Shown here: positions 1-11,318 of the stretch, piece by piece | Layout of the letters: each line of letters begins with the position of its first letter | Numbering within the stretch: position 1 is the stretch's first letter | NCBI GenBank assembly: GCA_026874595.1 | Contig: CM049316.1 | Coordinates: 64,647,176-64,711,175 of the forward strand | Source: Sipunculus nudus | Taxonomy: Eukaryota > Annelida > Sipuncula > Golfingiida > Sipunculidae | Length of the DNA stretch: 64,000 nucleotides | Direction: 5' to 3' | Position numbers and translations under genes: made by a program | Notes under the pieces: model-generated | The model's database searches: none | Told to the model about the DNA's origin: nothing | The model's input: only the letters and a program-made list of their open reading frames with translations

Positions 1-1190
1 GAAATGACTTATTTCCAAAAAAAAAAGATTTGTTTAAACAGGATATTATTTTCCTTCTTGTTTGTAGGTGGACACCAATTTAGAAAAAAAAATTGCCTTA
101 ATTACATTTTGCTCTGAACAACTAAGTGCCATTAAATGTCTGACCCAAGCCTAAGCCAGGATTTTTGTGCCTTGCAAACAGGAATGAAGAATTGTTATCA
201 AACTGGGAGATTGTAAAATTCAGGTCAGAGACTTTTGATCAAACCTTGAAGTGAAATAATGTTTGGAACTTAAGCGCCTGCGTTCCTTTTCCCTAATTAA
301 CGCTATGTTCTGTCCCCCCCCCCCCCCCCCCCCGTTCCCGATTTCCAAATGTCCAACTTGAACATGCACGGGAGAAGCGGCTAGGCAGACCACCACTCAA
401 GAGTGCGGCAATACCGATGATTTACTGTCTTACAGATCTCCAGTACATGTTACCCAGCCAATCAGAAATAAAATAGTTACAATCAAAGATCTGCCTTAAT
501 TCGATACTATCAGAATTGATAAGAAAGTGGATACCTTAGTTTTTTTGTGTGCCTTCGTAGACAATATGTCCTCATTTCCTGTTACGATTACCAGCTTTGT
601 GCTTTGTTTCAAACAGCATGGGTCAGAGTTAGGGTTAGGTCCGTCAAGTTTGAGGTCGGGCAGTGTTGATACACAGTGTTGCTGTGTATCATGTATCCAA
701 ACACGTTAGTTGAAGTCAAGTGGCATTTGATACAATGTGTGCACCAGTGGACCCCTCTACTCAGCACAATTACACTCGAATACTGGATCTCCTTCCTATG
801 AGAGCTCTTAGAAATAAATACTTTTATCTGCCCAAGAATGTCTGACAGTCTGACTCAAACTGTAAAGTTAATGTTTTCAATCTATCACTCTTTAATCAGC
901 AGTCGAGATAAAGGTCTGATGACTGTGTCCCTGAGTCAGTCAAAATAATAAATGATTTAAGCTTTGATTTTCATTTAAAATCGGCCATTATCTTCACTAA
1001 AATACTAAAATAAGGTGATTAAAAAAGGTGGTCGGGACTTAGGGGGAACGGGGCTAAGAAATTATCGTGGTTTATTTCAGCAAACCTTCAGTGTACTGGT
1101 TTGCTCTTAATATGCTGTCCCAACTTGTAAAGAATTCCTATTTAATTGCACAATAATTTTCCTATACCCAAACAGCAGTGAATCAGTATA
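1..1190. other. Intergenic sequence, no gene seen
   Basis: AT-rich unique-looking DNA. No reading frame here has recognisable protein content. The only distinct structure is the C homopolymer at 314-333. Confidence 0.6.
314..333. repeat. Poly-C homopolymer
   Basis: About 20 consecutive C residues. Similar C or G runs occur near 18460, 23236, 31729, 49765, 49862, 50010, 52237 and 55425. The exact lengths are unreliable because such runs are prone to sequencing error. Confidence 0.9.
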
Positions 1191-1192
1191 TG

Positions 1193-1562
1193 CTCCAGAT
1201 CTGCTCTCCAAGCTCAGGAAAATATTATATGTCGCTCAGGGTACTGTCTCGCAGCAGCAGTGTGAGTATCTGCTTAAAATCTGCTCTCTGGTTCATTCTA
1301 ATAGGCCCTTGAGGCAGCAGATCGAGATACAGCAGAAATGTTGCGTCTGCCTTGACGGTTATTTCGGGAGAGCAGATTTTCAGTATATATGCTGCAAATA
1401 TACGGAGATGGAGCAGAAATAGAGCATATGCTGTAAAACTGCTGATTCTTGGAGCAGAGATAGAGCAGAATGGACAAGAAGGTATTAACATCTGCTGCTC
1501 TGCCGCTCCCCTTGTCAGCATAATCGGAGTACAATCACAGCAGAAATACAGCAGCTGCTCAA
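1193..1562. repeat. Degenerate AGCAGA / TCTGCT motif cluster
   Basis: The block is packed with AGCAGA (plus strand, mainly 1315-1475 and 1538-1555) and its complement TCTGCT (mainly 1197-1285 and 1490-1505). The phrase CAGCAGAAAT occurs twice, and GAGCAGA followed by a TAGAGCA motif occurs twice at 1411-1470. The motif changes strand along the block, so the two arms could fold on each other imperfectly. Several short frames are open on both strands because the motif is stop-poor. I do not recognise the repeat family. Confidence 0.6.
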
Positions 1563-3060
1563 AACTTTGGCACGGGAAAGTCTACTCAGAATTTTGAAAT
1601 TCATTAATTATGCAAATTTTTGTTGTTTTTTTTTTTTAATTACAAAATAATTCTTCTTCTCCTTAATATCTTGACCGATTTTGATTTTGCTTAAGTTTTC
1701 AGATTGGGCTGGGTTTGGCTACTCATTTTTTTTTTAATTTATTAATTATGGTGGGACCTTGAAAACTACAATGTTATGTTAAGGGGTTGGCGGATGGGCA
1801 TTACTAAATTGAAGCTCTGTTTTTTTCTTCAGGGAATTAATATACAGAATAATATCAACATTTCCAAATAAAGCGCTGTAATGAACACCGCCTACTTCCC
1901 ATCTATCACGATCCTCGTCGGAAAAAAAAGTGGTCGTACAATTGTCAAGACACAAACACGGTATGTTCATTGACAATCCAGTCGTGAGGGAACAGAGTTT
2001 CTTCGGTAAAAATACTGAAATCCCTCGAATCCCATCCACTGTGACACAAAGAGTGCAAATGACTTTCTCAGGTAATCAAAAGCACCTCAAATGGGCCCGG
2101 CTTTTAATCAAACTTTCCTTGAACATTCAAACACCGCTCTGCAAGAGGATGATTTAGAAAGCCTTCGGGAATTTGAAGATGCTTGTTTCAAATTTCATTG
2201 TCGTAAAAGCTATATTGAACAGAATTTGTTCCGCATCTTAATATGACACGGTCTTTGTTGCCTTCTTCAAGCCCCACCGACTTTAATCTTCAAATTTTAC
2301 TGTTCGAAGTTCCATGTAATTAACAACTTCATATGAGTGGTTTTACAAACAAAAAGGTTTCAAATGGAAAATAACGCGTGTAATGGGCATATATAAAAGA
2401 CGCGAAGCCTTTGATCAAACCTGCCCGCTCAGGTAAAAAAAGACTCTTTTGAATTTGACTTTTCGTAGCGACGTGTTGACGGACATGTTGACGTGTTCAA
2501 CTTTTGTGTCTTATTTCTGCCTTAAAAAATCTATACTTCACACCTGAGGATGTGGTCTTCAAGAAAGAAAACAAAAAAGCTTCAGCAAAAGGATTTTTAA
2601 GGTTTGCAGCGTGAATTCTAGCTGGTGGTCTTTTAAAATGATTTTATACTGAGAAACAGAAAAGGCCCTTTCACATACTTGGTTCCTGAAACAAACTATC
2701 AACATACTCATATTCACTACACTGCATTCCACAGCCTCTGTTTAGAATTTTTCCTGAGTTAAATTAATGAACTAAAAGATTACAATTTTCCCCCAGGGGC
2801 AAAGCAGAAACACGTGGACGTGGTGAATTTCAGATAAGAACGTTACCCGAATCATGTTTTCGGGACCAAGATTCGTAATTGTTGGGTGGTCGCGTTTAAA
2901 AGGGTTGTCGCAGGGGGGGTGGTGGTTCCGCTTTACTCTCATAAATTTTGTATAACATACTTAATGTAAAGTACAACAAAAGTAAACACTTACCATTCCG
3001 TTCACTGCCTGAACTGAAGATCTTAAACCACAGCTAACATCCCTATAATTTTAACATTAT
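1563..3060. other. Intergenic sequence, no gene seen
   Basis: Mostly AT-rich with short A and T runs. Small overlapping frames at 1779-2157 on both strands have no recognisable family content. Confidence 0.55.
2390..2433 (+). promoter_or_regulatory. Possible TATA box followed by a splice-donor-like site
   Basis: TATATAAAAG at 2390-2399 matches the TATA-box consensus closely. A CAG|GTAAAA donor-like sequence follows at about 2429-2437. No coding exon is attached, and similar TATA strings occur by chance in AT-rich DNA (for example at 38074 and 46940). This is only a weak candidate. Confidence 0.15.
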
Positions 3061-3074
3061 CTTAGAAATATTGC

Positions 3075-3306
3075 GATAAACATATATTTTATATTTAATA
3101 TATCTATATATATATGACATATGAATATATATATATATAAATAATAATAAACATTAATCTATTGGTTTCCTGCAATAAGTAACTGCTAGATTCCTCTATG
3201 ATGTGACACCAGGGATTTATAATCATATAAATACAGATTAATCAAATTTTGTCAGACATTTTTACTAGTAGTCAGACATTTTTACTAGTAGTCAGACATA
3301 TATATA

Positions 3307-3346
<40 letters not shown>
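3075..3346. repeat. AT microsatellites with a 20-bp tandem duplication
   Basis: AT-rich stretches at 3075-3145 and 3297-3346 flank two perfect copies of a 20-bp unit beginning GTCAGACATT (3251-3270 and 3271-3290). A partial third copy at 3291-3300 runs directly into the (TA)n tract. Confidence 0.85.
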
Positions 3347-3348
<2 letters not shown>

Positions 3349-4470
3349 CCGACAGCAGTACTTTTGTACTAAAACATACCTTGCCCGGACTGAGAAATGG
3401 ATAAAAAAAAACAACAGAGAAAAAACATGTCAAGAGAGAAACCTGTCTGGAGCTATAAGGAACAGCACATGCAGTTATTTGACATCAGACCTTGAAACTG
3501 CAGCTGCCTGGTATGGCTTTCAATAAAACCGTCTTTTATATGTATCTGAAATTGAAACGTGCGGTCTCGAATTAAGCCGTGGGTACACGACTCAGTGGGC
3601 ACTTATATTATTTGGCTTGTAAGCCTAACTTTAGTCGTGATACAAGCCATACAGAGGAATGCATTGCAGTAATCTTCCATCATGTTGCATTCATATCGTG
3701 GTACAGCATATAATCTTAACATTTGCAAAGAATGGTGAAGTAACACAAAAGAAAACCTGTGAACTAACCACTCAAACTGAAAATCCGTCTGTATAGTAAT
3801 GAGTCATTTTCTGTATCGCACAAGTTGACTGCTGTCCAGTAACCCGCGTGGGGTCTATTACTGGTCGTAATGTCAGAGGGCCCACATTTTTTTAATAGCG
3901 CTATATGTTATCTTTAGGCAACCATGTCTTTACCAGTTCTAAAGTTTTAATACCGCGGTCTTGTTCTAGATCTGTACCGTAAACTATTCAATATCCACAC
4001 TGCAATAAATCCCAGGTAGAGGAGTAAACGATGAAATTCTGAAATACATGTTTTGTTTTTAGTAACACCAGTTTTTACCAGTAAAGGATAGACATAAATA
4101 TGACAAAAATAAGTGTTCGTAAAACAACATCCCGTGTCACCCGATAAAGTTTACCCTTACCGGTGCCCTAGAAAATAAAGCGGCACTCACTAAGTGACGG
4201 ACGGACAGGGCTGCCAATGGTTATATGGTAAAGCAGAATTGGTTTGTTTTTTGATGGCGCACTCATCGTGTCGGAACTGAGGTAAACAACAACAACAGAA
4301 ACAAGACAGTGGCTAAGCAATTAAGATTATATTAAAAGTAAATTACAGAATTCAAAACCAACTACCAGATAGGGATTCCTGACTGTTATGCATTACATGA
4401 ATTACAATGGTGGCACAAAAAAAATTTAGTTAAAACAGAGTCCAGTTAAACAGTCTTTAGAGCTCTTGAA
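3347..4470. other. Intergenic sequence, no gene seen
   Basis: No coding frame or clear repeat structure. A short phrase at 3870-3893 (CTGGTCGTAATGTCAG) recurs at 25646-25661, so a very old dispersed repeat may be present, but I cannot define its limits. Confidence 0.5.
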
Positions 4471-4477
4471 CTAGCAA

Positions 4478-4675
4478 CGCTTGACCGCGACTGGCGGCAC
4501 TGGATCTCGACTGGCGGCACGGGAACCCGACTAGCGGTACTGGACCGCGACTGGAGGCACTTGACCCTGATTGGCGGCATTGGACGGCGACTGGCGGCAC
4601 TGGACCCCGATGAGCGGTACTGGGCCCCGACTGGCGACACATGACTCCGACTGGCGGCTTGCTGGCTCCTGCACA
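4478..4675. repeat. 20-bp minisatellite, array 1
   Basis: About ten tandem copies of a 20-bp unit resembling GACTGGCGGCACTGGACCCC, with substitutions in most copies. The array ends in GGCGGCTTGCTGGCTCCTGC and then CACCGAAGAC. Arginine- and serine-rich minus-strand frames of 60-76 codons run through it, but they are products of the repeat and not genes. A related array with the same end sequence lies at 5262-5412. Confidence 0.9.
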
Positions 4676-4679
4676 CCGA

Positions 4680-5257
4680 AGACTGATTGATTGATTTCTT
4701 TATTCCTCCGCTGAGCGAAGAGCATAATCAGTACATACAATATGTTATTCGAAACACAGAAATCAAACTATAGTATTCCAATTACAGAGAGAAACAAAAT
4801 GAACACTCTATTACAAAGTTTCTAAAATATAATATTAATAAATCTCCTTCGGCCAGAGTGCATCAATAACATATTTTACAGATTTAAAGAAGTAAGCTGC
4901 AGCGCGTAGGAAATCCTTACAGTCATCTTCTCCTAACATCGGGATTTCAGATCCCAACAAGCATCCTAAAAATCAAATGCTTTAGAACTATCAAAATAGC
5001 AAACTTACACTTTAGATTGTCTTTCGAGGTTGTTATTTATACATTCAGACAAATGAAATGACGCATTTACTGCACCGGTCCCTTTTTGGAAAGCACATTG
5101 CATTTCATCAGGAAAGGATATATTGCAAAATTTTAGATAATTTTCTAGCCTTGCTAATATGACCTTCTCTAACAGCTTATATACACTAGATAACAACGTA
5201 ATCCCTCTATAATTATCAGTGCTCGATTGACTTTTCCATTGGTTTTTTATAAGAGCA
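4680..5257 (-). mobile_element. Broken non-LTR retrotransposon (LINE) with reverse transcriptase remnant
   Basis: Read on the minus strand from about 5253, the translation contains DNYRGITLLSSVYKLLEKVI, the sequence that opens the reverse transcriptase domain of CR1/Jockey-like LINEs. It continues through ARLENYLKF and QCAFQKGTGAVNASF to about 5005. One stop codon later, the motif A region reads VCYFDSSKAFD (about 4965-4998), which contains the catalytic aspartate. Another stop follows and homology is lost. The catalytic YxDD motif and the rest of the enzyme are absent. The left end has AATAAAG and a short AATCAATCAATCA tail on the minus strand (about 4680-4705), as expected for the 3' end of a LINE. 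The element is therefore internally deleted and inactive. The exact clade is uncertain. Confidence 0.8.
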
Positions 5258-5261
5258 CTGG

Positions 5262-5412
5262 AAGCCTACTGGCGGCACTGGAACCCGACTAGCGGCACTG
5301 GACCGCGACTGGAGTCACTTGACCCTGATTGGCGGCACTGGACCCCGATTAGCGGTACTGGCCCCGACTGGCGACATAGGACTCCTACTGGCGGCTTGCT
5401 TGCACCGAAGAC
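5262..5412. repeat. 20-bp minisatellite, array 2
   Basis: Tandem copies of the same 20-bp unit as at 4478-4675, in the same orientation and with the same order of variants, but about one unit shorter. It ends in GGCGGCTTGCTTGCACCGAAGAC, which matches the end of array 1. The two arrays are therefore duplicate copies of one locus, not independent expansions. Confidence 0.85.
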
Positions 5413-5804
5413 GTCAAGATTGTCTCCACACTAAGTATGCAAACCTCTTGAATACACTTCTACCCTGGAGGCTCATCTATATTCATAAGTCTAATACATA
5501 CTCTGGGACTGCTTTCCTACAAGGCCCATCTATATTTATAATAACGTTGAATACTAAATGGGTAGGGAACAATTCCTCTACTTCAATGGCATACCTCATA
5601 GCGGCGCACTCGGTAACCGCTCGGTAACCCTATTTTCTCACGATACAATGACCCTGATCGGCGATTCTGGCCTACGTTCAGCACATACAAAGATACAGCT
5701 AACCAAAAAAAATAAATAACCCATAATTAAACAAATTAGGGCAGATATGTCTGATATGACATGATCCACTTAGATAGCAATTTTCCTTAAACATGTTATA
5801 TATC
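5413..5804. other. Intergenic sequence, no gene seen
   Basis: A plus-strand frame at 5319-5627 begins inside the minisatellite and has no recognisable domain. Nothing else is evident. Confidence 0.5.
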
Positions 5805-6020
5805 ACAAGCGGCATAGCACAATATTTCGACATGCGACTTCAATATGTAAGCAAAATTGCAGCTCCCGTAAGCGATTTTGAAAAAAAAACTAGGAAAAAA
5901 TAAAAATGTCAGAGTACGATAAGAGCCCGAGGGGATGCGACAGAAAATTTCTCTAGAGGGCAGACGTCTAGGATAATAATTTATTTGCAGATAGAGTTTG
6001 GTGGCAAAGGAACTTATCGG
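5805..6020 (+). repeat. Dispersed repeat, copy 1 (related to 26145 and 27600)
   Basis: Shared phrases include TTTCGACATGCGAC (also at about 27608), GAGTTTGGTGGCAAAGG and a TATCGG motif (compare 26295-26330 and 27745-27775). Similarity stops abruptly at 6020, where the GAGTCC-rich element begins, so that element probably inserted into this repeat. Confidence 0.5.
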
Positions 6021-6506
6021 TGTTGTAGTCGTGTCCACAACATCCGAGTCCGAGTGCAAGTCCGAGGCCAGGCCACTCGAGTCAAAGTCCGGTCCTTGAG
6101 GTTTGAGTCCACCTTTTTCGAGCCTGAGTCAAGCCTTCGAAGCCGAGTACAAGTCAATGTCCAATACATATCTTCATTTTAAAAGAAATTTTAAAATAAA
6201 TATTTTTAAATTATCAAAAGTATTGTATTATATACACACTCTTTATTTGAATGTTAATCATCTTAGCTTTTGATATTGAACTTAGTTTTTGGTAAATATG
6301 GTCTACATTTTTATGCCGAATATTTCCTTGGTAGTTCGTGCATGTATAAAAGTCTTTACTGTGTGGACAGAGCTTTTTTCTACTGGAATCGAAATGGACT
6401 CGGTATGATTTCTCGAGTCTTTGCCTCCTACATCGAGTACAAGCCCGATGCCTGTACCTCCGTGTCCTCAAAAAAGTGGACTCTAGTCCGGAGTTTTGCC
6501 TCACTA
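6018..6506 (+). mobile_element. GAGTCC-rich non-autonomous element, copy 1
   Basis: Both ends carry many degenerate GAGTCC/AAGTCC words in the same orientation (6048-6160 and 6410-6500), separated by an AT-rich centre. The left edge reads CGGTGTTGTAGTCGTGTCC. It resembles the reverse complement of the right edge of the 11.4-kb copy (CAGTGATGTAGGACCCGAG), which suggests terminal inverted repeats of hAT type. No transposase is present. Related copies lie at 11413, 19250 and 60891. Confidence 0.6.
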
Positions 6507-7187
6507 TATAGAGATGCCCATGCACTTTATAGACATGTACCACTGTATAAAGTATAAAATTTATTATTTACCATTTTAATGATATTATCTTAATGCCTTT
6601 ATTTTATTGTCTTCTTCAGAGTCCTTCGGTATACTTAGATAAAAATAAACTAAATAATAAATTTAATCGTGAATGACTATAAATGTGCATCATCCATGCC
6701 GGTCCTATCTTGTGTATACGCCAGATACATTTCGTTAAAACTTATGGACTATAATGTAACAAAAGAAAAACAATGCTTGCTTCAGTAATCTCTAAATTGA
6801 ACATGCGAAAATTATTGTCATGGGGTTTAGTCCTCCGATATCGCCACAATATACTCTCGATGTTACAAGATGTCTCATGAAGCTTATCGATGTGTTCCGA
6901 CTCACGATGTTATCACTCTTACTTCGTGAATCGATAGAATATTTGACCATTTTCAAAATTTCCTGATGTGCGATCTTGTCACACCTCCCTGATCTACTAC
7001 TGAAATTTTCCGATCACTTCCGATGTTGCTCTTGATGTTCAGCCGGAGTCATCTTGGGGAAAATCGCGGACTAAATTAGCAAAGTGTAAGTTTATGTTAC
7101 ATTCTAGGAGTGAAGAGATTGCCATGTGATTATGTGCGTGTGAAAAAGATTTTTAATTGAAACATAGTTTAGCGATTAAAGATAGCG
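6507..7187. other. Intergenic sequence, no gene seen
   Basis: AT-rich sequence without open frames of note or visible repeat structure. Confidence 0.55.
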
Positions 7188-7652
7188 GGGGTAATCTGAA
7201 ATCGATTTCAGATAAAACCCAGGTCACTTGAAGCTTTTAATATATTTCAGATAACCCCATCCCACTTGTTTTCTAAACCCCTTCAGAATGGTTGTTTTTT
7301 TTTATGTTTATTAACCTAAAGTCCTTATTGTTTACTTCCTCTTGATTTCTCGAATTAGGTCAAATCCTTCAATTTCTTATGTATGCATGTACCGTGGCAT
7401 GGGCTTTGTTGAAATGTACGAGTCAATGGAGAAAATTTTTACAATATAACTAACATTTTGTTGTTAAATTAATTTTCATATATTGATGGTTAGCTTCTAT
7501 ATTTAGTATCTTCAAATGTTTTATTTAAAAATATCCCATGAGATGAAAGCGAAAAATTTATCATTTATAATTCAGTCAGCAAGGAGGGTTATCTGAAATT
7601 AGGTCCAGGCTACCCATGCGGGTAATCTGAAATCGATTTCAGATTACTGGAC
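7188..7652. mobile_element. Inverted-repeat element with palindromic ends
   Basis: The two ends are inverted copies about 60-65 bp long. Each end contains TAATCTGAAATC joined to its own reverse complement. This forms a perfect 24-bp palindrome at 7623-7646 and an almost perfect one at 7192-7215. Each end also has a second TATCTGAAAT motif facing the centre (7243-7254 and 7589-7600). The interior of about 330 bp has no coding potential. The layout is that of a small non-autonomous DNA transposon, but I could not identify a target-site duplication or superfamily. Confidence 0.6.
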
Positions 7653-8154
7653 AGTACACTGTACTGGCGGGCAACCTGAGGTTTTTACACCAGAACCTTC
7701 TTATCCGCTTTCTAGTGCTAGTGAGGTACAGCTCAAGAAATATTTAGGACGAGGCTTGCCAAACTACATTTTCTGTCCAGTTTTACGGCAATGATGGCAT
7801 AAAACGCATCCCCATATCATATACACTAACCATAAAAATCCGTTATATGGCGGCTGGACCATAGGTTCATTAAAGGTTGTCGTCTGCTTATCAGATTTGG
7901 CGGTATGGTGTACTGATGATTTCCCAGAAACCACAGCCAGTAGCCGTCGTTAGCGGGCATCTGTTACTCGTGCCGCTGTAGATTCTGTTATGAACTACCT
8001 CGTAAGCTGCGGAATATCACACATAAACATTGTTATGTTCCCTCCGGCAGACGAAAAAGTGTGATACACGAGCCGATTAGCGTGAAACTAATGTTCACTC
8101 AAATAGCTCTACCTACGGGCTAATGAAGAATTCTGTTGAATCATGTGTCTATAC
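7653..8154. other. Intergenic sequence, no gene seen
   Basis: No reading frame or repeat was recognised. Confidence 0.5.
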
Positions 8155-8690
8155 GCTGACTAGCGCCATTTAAGCCCTCTGACAATAGAGCGTCTATGAC
8201 AAGCGCACTGACTGTCGGAGTGCCTTTACATCCTTCAGCGAGAAACGCACTTTAAGACCCGTTGAAGAGGCAAATATTTTTGTCATTTTTGACAACGCCT
8301 CATGGCCTATAACCAGTCGTTAGCTTTTTTAGTATCATTTCTAACAACACCTATGAGCGAGAAAATCCGTTTTGACCCAACATACTGATGAATACCTCTG
8401 CAGGTTTGTGGAGCATGAACATAGGCAACAGCTCGCGCGGGTTACCGGACGGCAGCCAATTTGTACGCGATACAGAAAATGTCTTGATACCATAGAGACA
8501 GACTTTCAGTTTAGGTGGTGATTTCCCGTGTATTCGTTTGTGTTAATTCACCTTTCGTAGCCTATTTTGTGCTGTTTACCACGATATCAATGCAACATGA
8601 TTGAAGATGCAATGCATTTCTCCGTCACAACTAATGATAGGCTTACCATCCCAAATTAAATTCCTACCGATTCATGTATTCACGCCAAAT
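8155..8690 (+). repeat. Third, diverged copy of the 49-52 / 61-62.6 kb repeat
   Basis: Matches include GACTAGCGCCATT, GCAAATATTTTTGTCATTTT, CCTCATGGCCTA and ATATCAATGCAACATGATTG, in the same order as at 50218-50370 with 51725-51780, and at 61780-62250. It is the most diverged of the three copies and lacks the hAT-like insertion present in the 50-kb copy. Confidence 0.7.
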
Positions 8691-9302
8691 ACATGCACTG
8701 ACGATATTTTTCCCCACTGAGATAGCGTTTGGTTGACGCTGCAGTGGTGGTCAGAATCTAGTGTTTTTATCCATTAAGGGGTTTTCCATCCAGATGAATT
8801 GAATCCAGTGCTAGTTAAAAATCAATCTTTCGGCGAATTGAAAATTCGAATAAAAATTCATTTTTTTTTATTCTGTTTAGTTTTTCCTAATTTACCGATG
8901 ACACGTTTGGTAATTTATCCAGTAAAAAGAATTTGTTTTTTTTATGGCAAAAGAATTTACGTATCGCCTTTCTAATTTGTCCGACTGGAATTCAAAAGCG
9001 TTACTAAGTTTAATGCAAAATGGTGAATTAGGAGTTTAAATAACTTTAATGATGCTGGAACATACCTAAATGTTAGCACTTTGGATATGTGACTTAGAAT
9101 CATTAAATGCAAAGGCGCCACCGTGTAAGGGAGACCATTCTTTGTCGTGACAAGATGTCAAAGTAGACCAATTTAGGATTAAGGCTGCGAGGGCTGCGTA
9201 ATTCTGTCCTGTCTGTTCCTGACAACGTGCAATTTTTAATCTCACGCCTTCTGGTCAAGGTGATTAGTCTGTTAGCACTCCTCTAGTTGAGTAAAGGATG
9301 CG
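8691..9302. other. Intergenic sequence, no gene seen
   Basis: AT-rich; nothing recognised. Confidence 0.5.
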
Positions 9303-9640
9303 ATGCCATCCACACATTTCGTTGTCAATGCATCGTTCCAACAGCTCCAATGAAAAATGATGTCGAAGAATGGGCCATAAAAATTAAATAAAGTAATTGT
9401 TGGTCGGAATAAAATGTTGTCCGTGTTAACATTAAAGGAGTGACAAAAAAAATTAAACAGGTATTGTTCTTAAATTTAAGTGCTATGCGAGTAAATGTAT
9501 TTTTTCTTAAATTGCATTGATACTTTTGGATTGGGTTTAAACTTAATTTACCGGGTTAAATTCCACTCAACTCTTTACTTGCAGGTAAAACTTTCTAGTT
9601 TAATAGTTGTTCTTCTAAATTTAAGCCCTTAAATAAAAAA
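9303..9640 (+). repeat. 330-bp dispersed repeat, copy 1
   Basis: Clearly homologous over its whole length to 12326-12656. Shared phrases include ACACATTTCGTTGTCAATGC, GTTGTCCGTGTTA, TAAAGGAGTGACA, TATTGTTCTTAAATTT and GGGTTAAATTCCACT. There is no coding potential, and no terminal inverted repeats were seen. Confidence 0.85.
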
Positions 9641-9847
9641 AAACAGGTCGAGTAAAAGAAGCACGAATTGGCAGTATGAACATCGTAATTACCACGGTAC
9701 GGCTACGAACCCTGCTTAAATCAATGTACATGATTGTATCTGAGTTGTTTGGTGTAGATTCTTTCATTTTGAAGCAGGGAGGTTACACCAACTCTGGCTG
9801 TTAAGAATGCTTGTCACAAAAGGAAGATGTAGCAGCAACGGTTATAA

Positions 9848-10255
9848 GTAGTGGTGTGCCGATTAATCGATAAAATCGATGATTGATCGAATTCTTTCAA
9901 AATCGATTTAATCGATTGCGTCTGTGTAAAATCGATTATAACGATTCTGTAGGCACATGCAGAGAATCTAAGCCTGTCAGGGATAAAAAAACACAAAGTT
10001 ACGAACAGCATAAAAACGGGACCTTGCTCACCCGGTAATCGTCCGACGGCAAGTCGACCTTATAGATGTGGGAGGATTGATGGTCTCATTACGAATCCCG
10101 ATGTACATGTCAGCCAGTCCATTTATTGAGGTCAATATTGTAGGTATTTGTATACAGCAGATTTCAAGGTATAATATAAAGTACATAGAATAATCGATTG
10201 ATAATCGATTATCGGCCGTTTTGATTGTTAAATCATCGATTTATTTTAAAAGTTC
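9848..10255 (+). mobile_element. ATCGATT-rich hAT-like element, copy 1
   Basis: It begins AGTGGTGTGCCGATTAATCG and then carries repeated ATCGATT words on both strands at the left (9855-9945) and right (10190-10245) ends. Short subterminal repeats of this kind behind a CAGTGGTG-like terminus are typical of non-autonomous hAT elements. A second copy is at 45033-45470. No transposase was seen. Confidence 0.6.
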
Positions 10256-10911
10256 CAAATAATAAAAACTTAATTTTCATACTCAGGAGTATTTCATCGG
10301 AACAGTCTTGCTACTTCTCTCCATGAAGCCAATTCTATTCAGTCTTTCATGAGAATGTTGAAACGGCAGAATAAATTCTACCATGGTTTAAAACCTGTTA
10401 CACCCCTTCTATGGTTTTAGCTGATATTAATCTAAGTGTAGTTTTTATATAGAGATACTCTTTTTCCATGTTATATTTCAGCTATAAGTGAAGACCCAAA
10501 TGGTCATTAGATATATTTGATTGTCTCCATTATTAGTGTACTCGATTAAGCTTAAATAACCTTGTGGAAATACAACTGGACTGTCAAATATGTCACCTAC
10601 CTTCCTATTGTACTCGCGATGTTATGTCGTTTGTATTTGTTGAATATCATGTTTTAAATTGTAGCAGCAACTCACTGAAAAACAGCACTTGCTGAATGAG
10701 CTATCGTGTTGAAATACATTGAAATAATAATACAGTAATTACACATTTTTGTACCGAATGAAACTGCAGTATTTTATATAACCTTATAAAAAAAATTGTT
10801 TTAACAAGAGCTGTTAGTTCCACTGTAGGTAACCCGCGCATCTTAAACGTTTCGTAATTACATGAACAATATATATTACCGCCGCTAAAGAAAGTGACGA
10901 ATCAGGCGTCT
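10256..10911. other. Intergenic sequence, no gene seen
   Basis: AT-rich with no recognisable coding or repeat content. Confidence 0.5.
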
Positions 10912-11318
10912 GTGCTCTCGGGGTAGAGCGCAAGACTCAATAGCGGGAGGTCGTGAATTCGAACCCCTGCCGCAGCGCGGTGAGATCTTCAATGTCGGCC
11001 CCACCCAGGGTGAGCGCTCTGCAGGTGTGATGGGAAGGGTGTGGCACTCGATTGTGTATCACTTACAAACGAGTGCGTCTTTATGAGGTTCCTCGGTGTT
11101 ATGACCCAGCAATGGGGATGATTACACACCCACGACCTGTAGGTGCGGTAAACACGACCCCTAGGTGACACCAGGATAAAAAAAAACGTGATAGGAAACG
11201 GATGTTACGAAGTCCCAAACCGAAATGGAACTCTGCAGGTGTAAAAACGTAGTTTAAGAATTAGAAATACAGCATAAAAATGAAGGCGGTACCCTCTAAC
11301 CAAAAAAAAACTTTAAAA
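10912..11318 (+). mobile_element. tRNA-derived SINE, copy A
   Basis: The head has an A-box-like region (TCTCGGGGTAGAGCG) followed by a B box, GAATTCGAACCCC, at about 10954-10966. This is the internal RNA polymerase III promoter of tRNA-derived SINEs. A conserved body follows (GAGCGCTCTGCAGG, TGGGAAGG, ACAAACGAGTGCGTCTTT, GGTGACACCAGGATA), and it ends in GAAGGCGGTACCCTC and an A run. The body matches copies B and C at 20144 and 22356. A 60-codon frame on the minus strand is incidental. Confidence 0.85.

Noticed and set aside
4446-4740. Arginine/serine-rich minus-strand frames as an RS-type protein
   Set aside because: Three overlapping phases are all open because of the 20-bp minisatellite, so the composition is a product of the repeat.
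10912-10990. Genuine tRNA gene
   Set aside because: A and B boxes are present but the cloverleaf arms do not pair well by eye, and the sequence continues into the conserved SINE body shared with three other copies.
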